NCBI RefSeq assembly: GCF_013520985.1
Contig: NZ_JACDTY010000006.1
Location: 280,336 to 344,335 of the forward strand
Length of the DNA: 64,000 nucleotides
Direction: 5' to 3'
Source: Mesorhizobium neociceri
Lineage (GTDB): Bacteria; Pseudomonadota; Alphaproteobacteria; Rhizobiales; Rhizobiaceae
The notes beneath the pieces were generated by a model. It worked only from the letters and a program-made list of their open reading frames with translations. It did not search any database and was not told the DNA's origin. Below, piece after piece: positions 58,424 to 64,000 of the stretch; the stretch's first letter is position 1, and each line of letters opens with the position of its first letter. The translations under genes and the position numbers were made by a program.

Positions 58424-59668
58424 TCATTTGCAACCGTTTTGCGCCCATTTGCCCAGCGCCACCTTGAAGCGCGTGCCCAGCGGGTGTTGCAGGCGCAACA
58501 CCGAGATATCATTGGTGACGTAGGTCTTGGCCTGGTCGCACAGCCGCTCCTCGGTCCATTGATGGCAGTTGCTGCATTGGTTGTCCCAGACGGACTTTTC
58601 CAGGCCCTCGACTGGACTGAAATGCGGCTTTCCCTGGATGAGCTGGGCGATGCTCTTGCCGTCGATCGCCGGGTCGCCAAAGTTGACCGGAACATCGAAA
58701 AGGACCGGCGCATCCGAGCCCAGCTTCGGAATTTCCTCACGCAGCTGTTCCAGCGCCTGCTCGCCGGCGTCGGCACCCGGCGCATTGGCGGCCGCGCCGG
58801 TGCGCGCCTGTGAATCGCCTTCGGGCGCAGCCGCGCTGGAATCGCCGACGATCAGCGGCGCATTGAGATCGACCTTGTGAAGCACGACGTCGGTGGTCAG
58901 CGAGACGTTGATCCAGGGCCGCTGGCGGCCGGCTGTGGCCTTGAACACATCTGACGTAACCCGGTTCATCGCTTCGGTGATCGAGACATTGGCCTCGCCG
59001 ATATGGGCAAGCAGCGCTGCCGAAAACGGCGAATGCTCGCCCGATCCGTCATAGGCCAGCTGGTTGGGACTGGCGGCGAAGGCGACCAGCGTGCCGGCGC
59101 CGCCATTCTCGATCGAAATTTCGGCAAGGCCGCTGCTTGCCGTGCTGTCGCCGCCGGTCTCCTTGGCCAGCACGTCGGCGAGCGGGTTGTCGCGGCAGGC
59201 GTCGAGGAACACCAGCCTGATGCTGGTCTCGCGCGACATCTGCCGCAGGATGAAATCCACCTGCACGGCTTCGAAGTCGAGCGAGGTCTCGTCCTCCAGC
59301 GCCGCATCGACAGGCAGCAGGTAATTCCTGCCGGAGACCTGCAGCCCGTGGCCGGCATAGAAGAACAGCGCGACATCGGCGCCGCGAACCTGTTTGGCGA
59401 ATTGCGCGATCTTTTCCTGCGTCTGCGCCTTGGTGAGGTCGAGGCCGGAGACGATTTCGAAGCCCAGGCCCTTCAGGCGATCGGACATTGCCTGCGCGTC
59501 GTTCACCGGATTGGGCAGCACCGGCGCATTCTGGTAGTGGGAATTGCCGAGCACCAGGGCAATACGGCGTTCGGCACTGGCCGTACTCACGGTCAACACC
59601 AGCGCCAGCATGGCCACGCCGATGCCGCGCACGAAATTGCCGCAACTTGCCATCATCTCCAAACGCAC
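58424..59668 (-). CDS. Exported caspase-like protein with C-terminal CxxCH (haem-c-type) motif
   Basis: A 414-aa protein with a signal peptide (cleavage near STASA, residue 32) and a C14 caspase-like domain (~33-270) with His in FYAGHGLQ (near 105) and Cys in LDACRDN (near 158). After an Ala/Gly-rich linker (~275-320) the last ~60 residues contain CSNCHQW (near 364-370), a perfect CxxCH, followed by two more cysteines in ERLCDQ and QNGCK. The tail resembles a minimal cytochrome-c-like domain or a disulphide/metal-binding module. Such a fusion suggests redox or haem control of a periplasmic protease; no clear Met axial ligand is visible. It shares orientation with the downstream YceI-OmpA gene. 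Confidence 0.85.
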   Translation of the reverse strand: MRLEMMASCGNFVRGIGVAMLALVLTVSTASAERRIALVLGNSHYQNAPVLPNPVNDAQAMSDRLKGLGFEIVSGLDLTKAQTQEKIAQFAKQVRGADVALFFYAGHGLQVSGRNYLLPVDAALEDETSLDFEAVQVDFILRQMSRETSIRLVFLDACRDNPLADVLAKETGGDSTASSGLAEISIENGGAGTLVAFAASPNQLAYDGSGEHSPFSAALLAHIGEANVSITEAMNRVTSDVFKATAGRQRPWINVSLTTDVVLHKVDLNAPLIVGDSSAAAPEGDSQARTGAAANAPGADAGEQALEQLREEIPKLGSDAPVLFDVPVNFGDPAIDGKSIAQLIQGKPHFSPVEGLEKSVWDNQCSNCHQWTEERLCDQAKTYVTNDISVLRLQHPLGTRFKVALGKWAQNGCK

Positions 59669-59696
59669 CGGGTTCCTTCTCGGTTGACGGGCCGGC

Positions 59697-60815
59697 TCAG
59701 TTGGCGAGCGGCGTGGCGGAGAACTCGATCCGCCGGTTCAGCGCCTTGTTCTTCGGCGTATCATTCGGCGCCACCGGCTTTTCCTCGCCATAGCCGGATG
59801 CCGTGATCTGCGCCGATGGAATGCCCGCCGCGATGATCGCGTCGGCGACCGCCTTGGCGCGCCGTTCCGACAGGTTCTTGTTGGCCGTCGGCGAGCCGTC
59901 GGAATCGGTATGGCCCGACACCTCGACCTTCAATTTCGGACATTTGCCGACGACGCCGACCACCTCGGCCAGCAGCGGGCGGCTCTTCTCGTCGAGGCGG
60001 GCGCTGGCCGGCCGGAAATAGATGGCGCCGGTGCGCGACAGCACCTCGAACCTGTTCAGGCATTCATCATCGCTGAAGGTGGTCTTGCCGGCATCGGTGG
60101 CAACTGGCCCGGCATCGGCTGGAGCTGCGGCCGCGACGGCAGGTGGCGCGGCCGGCTTGGCGCCATCGGCGGTGAAGACGAAGTCGAAGGACACCGAAGC
60201 CGTCGGCACGATGCTGCTGACATTGGCCGCCTGCTGGAGTTTTTCGATGTTGGGAAGCAGGCCAAAATCCTCGACATGCACGGCCACCGGCGCCTCCGAG
60301 GCGATCGACACCATCGAGTCGGTGATCATGGTGACCACGACATTGGCGACGAGGTCCTTGTCGACGCCGTGCAGGCTGAGCCGAAATGGAATCTGCGCCG
60401 TCATCCGCCGCTTCGTCGCCAGATCGGCGAAGGCGGCGGGGTCGACTTTCGCCGTCACTTCCGCCGTCGGGAATTTGAAGGTCTCGAAGAACAGGAAGCG
60501 CATACGCACATTGCGAAGATCGATGCCGGTGTCGACCGAATTGAGATCAAAAACGACCTTGGCGGCGCCATCTGATGTCAGCGTGCCCGAGAGGTTCCTG
60601 ATCTTGTTGGTTTCGACAATGGTGTTCTTCTTCACCGATTGATAGGTGAGTGTCGAATTCGCCGGATCGAGGGTCCAGTTCGGCTGCGCGTTGGCCCCTT
60701 CCGGTGCGAACAGCAACAGCCCGAATACAGCGGCGGCCAGAGCAAGGGCGCCGACGATGCGCCGGCCCTTTGACATCGACATTTGTTGCCGAAAAAATCC
60801 GCCGACCTCGAACAT
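59697..60815 (-). CDS. Exported YceI-OmpA fusion protein
   Basis: A 372-aa protein with an N-terminal signal (cleavage near GANA), a YceI-like lipocalin domain (~45-215; WTLDPANSTLTYQSVKKN, TSDGAAKVVFDLNSVDTG, FPTAEVTAKVDP) and a C-terminal OmpA peptidoglycan-binding domain (~265-372; YFRPASARLDEKSRPLLAEV, VSGHTDSDGSPTAN, NRRIEFSATP). YceI proteins bind isoprenoid-type lipids in the periplasm, so this may tether such a lipid carrier to the wall. ATG 60815 has GAGGCGGGG upstream and is preferred over ATG 60782/60776, although it gives a long n-region. It is 28 nt upstream of the second caspase gene, on the same strand. Confidence 0.9.
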   Translation of the reverse strand: MFEVGGFFRQQMSMSKGRRIVGALALAAAVFGLLLFAPEGANAQPNWTLDPANSTLTYQSVKKNTIVETNKIRNLSGTLTSDGAAKVVFDLNSVDTGIDLRNVRMRFLFFETFKFPTAEVTAKVDPAAFADLATKRRMTAQIPFRLSLHGVDKDLVANVVVTMITDSMVSIASEAPVAVHVEDFGLLPNIEKLQQAANVSSIVPTASVSFDFVFTADGAKPAAPPAVAAAAPADAGPVATDAGKTTFSDDECLNRFEVLSRTGAIYFRPASARLDEKSRPLLAEVVGVVGKCPKLKVEVSGHTDSDGSPTANKNLSERRAKAVADAIIAAGIPSAQITASGYGEEKPVAPNDTPKNKALNRRIEFSATPLAN

Positions 60816-61175
60816 GGATGCCCCGCCTCAGGACAACAGACCTCAGTTCCGATCACGGCGGTCGAACGCAGTGATGCCGGCGACCATAGAACATATGATT
60901 TGGCTTTGCGAGTAGCTCCGCCCGTCTGCCCCAGGGGGAGAGGATCCTCAAAAACCTGTGATCACTGGTGGATGAACAGGCGTCAAAATTCAGCGGGCAC
61001 CTTGCGCAGTCACAAGCGTCTCGGTGGCGCCCATCGAACGCGCAGAGAACGCCAACAGTTTCTTTTATAGCTTTGGTTATATTAGTATATTAGCAAGTTC
61101 TTGACAATCGTCCAAAGCTCTGGTGTTCTTGACATATTAAACAAAGTTCGTTGCGTTTTTTACGGACGGGGTAAC
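60816..61175. promoter_or_regulatory. Divergent AT-rich control region before the LuxR-type gene
   Basis: The 360-nt gap becomes strongly AT-rich from about 61060. It has TATATT at 61078-61083 and a direct repeat TTCTTGACA at 61098-61106 and 61126-61134, each containing a perfect -35-like TTGACA. Neither has a good -10 at 17 nt, so the repeats may be operators. A short ORF in this gap (61101-61175) is in frame with the regulator but is more likely an upstream extension than a gene. Confidence 0.45.
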
Positions 61176-61823
61176 ATGTCGACCTTGGTAGTCGCGGACC
61201 CGCGGGGGGTGTATCTCGCCGGTCTGGAGTGGGTTTTGCGGAAGGCGGGGCACAGCATTGTCGCAGAATGCCACCACACGATTGAGGTTCTCCCCTTGGT
61301 GGAGCGCCACCGGCCTGATCTTGTCATCATAGGGTTGGATGTTGCGGACCGGCAGACGGCCGGTCTTTCCGCAAGGCTGAGAGCCAACGGCAGCCCTTTG
61401 GGCATCATCTACATCCTGCAACCAAACGGCGGATTCGACTTCAACGAAATCCCGGGGCTCGATGCCGACGGCCTGCTGATGGATGGCATCAGCAACAGCT
61501 ACCTTGTCGAATGCGTCACTGCGGTGGCAGCCGGCCGAAAGTGGGTCGACAACCACATCCTCCAGCATCTGCTGATGCCGAGACCGTTGCCTCAGCCGGC
61601 ACCGAAGCTTACTGGACGCGAGACGGAAGTCGCCGGCCTTGTTTCACGCGGCCTACGCAACAAGATCATCGCGCAGCGGCTGCATGTGTCCGAAGGCACG
61701 GTGAAGATGCACCTGCACCACGTCTACGAGAAGCTCCGCCTCGGCAGCAGGGCGGAACTCGCCTGGGCGACTTTTGGCGAAGGTGCCGACCATCTGGGAC
61801 CAAGTCACAAAAGCGGGCTTTGA
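61176..61823 (+). CDS. LuxR/NarL-family regulator with degenerate receiver domain
   Basis: A 215-aa transcription factor. Residues ~1-120 fold like a response-regulator receiver (LVVADPRGVYLAGLEWVLRKAG, RPDLVIIGLDVAD), but the acidic pair is reduced to a single Asp (VVADP) and the phospho-acceptor position is Gly (VIIGLD for VLLDL). Residues ~148-205 form the LuxR helix-turn-helix (LTGRETEVAGLVSRGLRNK, VSEGTVKMHLHHVYEKL). It probably acts without phosphorylation. ATG 61176 follows GGACGGGG; upstream in-frame ATGs are less likely. It lies 324 nt before the giant repeat protein, same strand, and may control it. Confidence 0.88.
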   Translation: MSTLVVADPRGVYLAGLEWVLRKAGHSIVAECHHTIEVLPLVERHRPDLVIIGLDVADRQTAGLSARLRANGSPLGIIYILQPNGGFDFNEIPGLDADGLLMDGISNSYLVECVTAVAAGRKWVDNHILQHLLMPRPLPQPAPKLTGRETEVAGLVSRGLRNKIIAQRLHVSEGTVKMHLHHVYEKLRLGSRAELAWATFGEGADHLGPSHKSGL

Positions 61824-62147
61824 TCCCAGCCGACAAGCAGGCTGCGTCGACAGGATACCGGTAACAGGCCGGAAACCCACGGCATATCGATCGATCCACC
61901 AAACCAACGCGGTTACCCGCCAGCGCCTGTCGCGGCTTGATCTGTCGAAGGATGTATATCGTTCGATCAGGTAGGGGCATTCACCATAACACTATCGAAC
62001 CGCAAATGGACGCGCCCTCTGCGTCGGCGGCACTATGGAGGATTACAGGCCGCAATTATGTGCGCCAGCGGATGTACTCGGGGTAGAGGCATCCGCCATC
62101 AGGAGGGGGGGCCCTTTCTTGATGCGTTCAAAAAGGGGAGAATCTCC
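61824..62147. promoter_or_regulatory. Leader region of the giant repeat-protein gene
   Basis: This 324-nt gap holds no convincing gene. It contains a hairpin GCGGATG-N15-CATCCGC (62068-62096) followed by a purine-rich AGGAGGGGGGG tract, and a GGGGAGA ribosome-binding site directly before ATG 62148. The hairpin could mask or expose ribosome access or end a short transcript. Promoter elements are not obvious. Confidence 0.45.
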
Positions 62148-64000
62148 ATGACACTCGGTATCACAGCTCAAGACATCATCATCGACGAGACCACCGGACT
62201 TCAGCAGCCCAGTGATATTGATCCGACCGGCAACACCAACGCCACGCTGCTATATCTCCTGACTCTCGGCACCGCGCTGGAGGTCGCCTCCCAGGTCGAC
62301 TTCGTGCACGCCACAGCTAGCGCAGGGGAAACCATCACCGCAGTCGTTCTCGCCCAGAACTCCGACGGGGACCCGTTTTCCACCACCGACGGCGTGAACA
62401 GCCAAATTCAGACGGTCGATGGCAATTATGTCTGGCTGTTCCAGGACTCAACTGATCCAAACGTCGTGATCGGCGTCATTGGTACCTCTGACCCGACAGA
62501 CGAGCCCGATGAGGGCGGGTCGCTCGCCTTCTCGTTTGGGCTGGATCCCACGAGTGCCACCAACGGGGATCTGTACCTGGTCCAGTATGTGCCGCTGCTC
62601 CATCCGGATGCGGGCGACCCGGACGACCAAATCGATCTGACCGACATAGTGTTCGCATCGGTCACGGGGACCTCGGTGGTCAATTTCAGCCAGCTTGGCG
62701 ACGCCCCTTCTGGGCACAACAATTGGTACATCCTCGACGCCGACACGGCGAGCACGCAGCAGATTTTGGTCACGGCTCACGACAATGGCGTACAAACTGA
62801 AGTCAACGTCAGCACGCAAGGCCTGGGTGTCGCCTCTCAAGACATTCGCTTTGGCCGTGACCTTCAGATCGACCTGATCACCGGCGGCACCCAGAGCGCG
62901 GGCAAGGACTTTACCGACACGCCAACCGCGCCTGATTACGGCACTCATATCGAGAACGTCTCCAGCGCGGGTTTCTCGGTCTCTCAGTCCACGCCAACCA
63001 ACTCCGTGGCTGACATCGAGATCCACGCCTACAACAACAACGACAACGCGGAGGGCGCTGGTCTCCCTGGTGACGACAACGATGCGGAGATCGAGATCAC
63101 CGGAGTGACTTTCAAACTGAACGGCGTCGACACAACGGCCGCGGCACTCGGCATCACGGTTGATCTCAGCGGCACTGGACTGATCCTTCAGGACGTCGGA
63201 GAGGGCGTGACGGTCGATTTCACGACCGCAGGCGGGGTGGGCGGAACCTTTGACCGCTTCTTCATCAAGAATATCGACACCGAGCATGACTTTTTCGATG
63301 TCAAGGAGGTGCACTATGGTGGTGAAGTAACCAACGCCGGCAACGAAGAGGTCGGCTCCTTCATCAACTTTGACGACGACGGACCGACGATCGACGCAAT
63401 CGGTACCCCGCCGGAACTCACGGTAGACGAGACCAATCTCGCGGGCGACGACAGCGCGGATTTCTCGACTTTCTTCTCCTCGGATGCCGGCGCCGATGGT
63501 GACGCCATCAGCTATGCGCTCGGCATCAGTGCGATCACCAACGATAGCGGCCTCACCGACACCTTAACCGGCGAGGCGGTCCTCCTCTCGGTCAATCTCA
63601 GCGGCGACGTTGAAGGCCGTACCGCCGGCACCGACGACCTCGTGTTCACGGTCAGCGTCGACGCCGCCGGCGTCGTGTCTCTCGACCAGGCTCGGGCGAT
63701 CATTCACGCGGACGCCACCGATGCGAACGACAGCAGGACGTTGGCTGCCGCCGACCTCATTACCCTGACGGCGACCATCACCGACGGTGACGGCGATCAG
63801 GCCACGGCCACGCACAACATCGGCCAGAACCTCAACTTCGAGGATGACGGACCGACGATCGACGCAATCGGTACCCCGCCGGAACTCACGGTAGACGAGA
63901 CCAATCTCGCGGGCGACGACAGCGCGGATTTCTCGACTTTCTTCTCCTCGGATGCCGGCGCCGATGGTGACGCCATCAGCTATGCGCTCGGCATCAGTGC
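62148..64000 (+). CDS. Giant repeat-containing RTX/adhesin-type protein (partial, C-terminus outside window)
   Basis: The frame runs uninterrupted from ATG 62148 (MTLGITAQDIIIDETTGLQ) to the window edge: 617 codons seen. There is no signal peptide, as expected for a type I-secreted protein whose signal is C-terminal. After ~400 N-terminal residues, blocks with DDGPTIDAIGTPPELTVDET and DGDGDQATATHN recur, as in DUF5801/VCBS-type repeats of RTX adhesins. The repeat unit is 468 bp (156 aa). Composition is Asp/Thr/Gly-rich with few basic residues, typical of calcium-dependent surface adhesins. Type I secretion genes would be expected downstream. Confidence 0.85.
   Translation, partial: MTLGITAQDIIIDETTGLQQPSDIDPTGNTNATLLYLLTLGTALEVASQVDFVHATASAGETITAVVLAQNSDGDPFSTTDGVNSQIQTVDGNYVWLFQDSTDPNVVIGVIGTSDPTDEPDEGGSLAFSFGLDPTSATNGDLYLVQYVPLLHPDAGDPDDQIDLTDIVFASVTGTSVVNFSQLGDAPSGHNNWYILDADTASTQQILVTAHDNGVQTEVNVSTQGLGVASQDIRFGRDLQIDLITGGTQSAGKDFTDTPTAPDYGTHIENVSSAGFSVSQSTPTNSVADIEIHAYNNNDNAEGAGLPGDDNDAEIEITGVTFKLNGVDTTAAALGITVDLSGTGLILQDVGEGVTVDFTTAGGVGGTFDRFFIKNIDTEHDFFDVKEVHYGGEVTNAGNEEVGSFINFDDDGPTIDAIGTPPELTVDETNLAGDDSADFSTFFSSDAGADGDAISYALGISAITNDSGLTDTLTGEAVLLSVNLSGDVEGRTAGTDDLVFTVSVDAAGVVSLDQARAIIHADATDANDSRTLAAADLITLTATITDGDGDQATATHNIGQNLNFEDDGPTIDAIGTPPELTVDETNLAGDDSADFSTFFSSDAGADGDAISYALGIS
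63378..63845 (+). repeat. 468-bp tandem repeat unit in the giant repeat-protein gene
   Basis: The sequence from 63378 recurs from 63846, and the 155 bases visible in the second copy (63846-64000) are identical to 63378-63532. The period is 468 bp (156 codons), in frame, so the protein has repeated DDGPTID... modules. More copies probably follow beyond the window edge. Confidence 0.92.

Noticed and set aside
63378..64000. Transposon or phage duplication at the right edge
   Set aside because: The repeat is in frame with an uninterrupted giant reading frame and encodes a protein module, so it is a coding repeat.
1..64000. tRNA, rRNA or insertion sequence
   Set aside because: No cloverleaf-like segment, rRNA sequence or transposase was seen in the gaps between genes; small repeats are the only dispersed elements.

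Overview
The window looks like a chromosomal segment of a high-GC alphaproteobacterium of the Rhizobiales, most likely Mesorhizobium or a close relative. The evidence is the imp-type type VI secretion system (T6SS) organisation, the gene families present, and small palindromic intergenic repeats of the kind common in Mesorhizobium-type genomes. The genus is inferred from recall, not from a search.

Layout: (1) 1-7.3 kb is housekeeping. On the minus strand lie a methionine ABC transporter (metQ-metN-metI, metI cut by the window edge) and an odd short-chain dehydrogenase; then anmK, a GNAT acetyltransferase, and an MFS exporter divergent from an Lrp/AsnC regulator. (2) 7.4-14.8 kb is a tightly coupled five-gene plus-strand operon: SWIM zinc finger, DUF5691-type protein, MoxR AAA+ ATPase, DUF5682-type protein and VWA protein. 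It looks like a chaperone or NTP-dependent conflict system of unknown role and abuts clpV tail to tail with no spacer. (3) 14.8-34 kb is the T6SS core: clpV (minus) faces tssA-tssB-tssC-hcp-tssE-tssF-tssG-fha-tssJ-tssK-tssL-tssM-tagF (plus). (4) 34.1-42.2 kb is an effector-loading and cargo island. The plus-strand genes are a DUF2169 adaptor, a catalytically dead ketoacyl-synthase-like protein, a PAAR-like (DUF4150) protein ending in a NucA/NucB-type DNase domain, a SUKH-type immunity protein and an unknown 265-aa protein. Facing them on the minus strand are vgrG, a DUF6484-type protein and a HEAT-like protein. (5) 42.5-52.1 kb is a second regulatory/membrane module: a second FHA protein, a second TssL-OmpA, a second TssM, a candidate 53-aa gene, the PP2C phosphatase PppA and the kinase PpkA. 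No second TssJ is visible. (6) 52.1-60.8 kb holds envelope and accessory proteins: a DUF1036 protein, an M23 peptidase fused to a lysozyme-like domain, two caspase-like proteins (one with a C-terminal CxxCH motif), an OmpA protein, a conserved helical protein and a YceI-OmpA fusion. (7) 61.2-64 kb holds a LuxR-type regulator with a degenerate receiver domain, then the 5' part of a giant repeat protein of RTX/adhesin type with a 468-bp repeat, cut by the window edge.

Together the window encodes all thirteen core Tss proteins, the threonine-phosphorylation regulators (PpkA, PppA, FHA, TagF), one recognisable antibacterial DNase effector with its loader and likely immunity protein, and a set of peptidoglycan-acting envelope proteins that probably serve the same apparatus. 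The two FHA/TssL/TssM sets in one locus are the most unusual architectural feature. The effector island, the caspase/CxxCH protein and a pair of compensatorily varying palindromic repeats are the best candidates for new biology.
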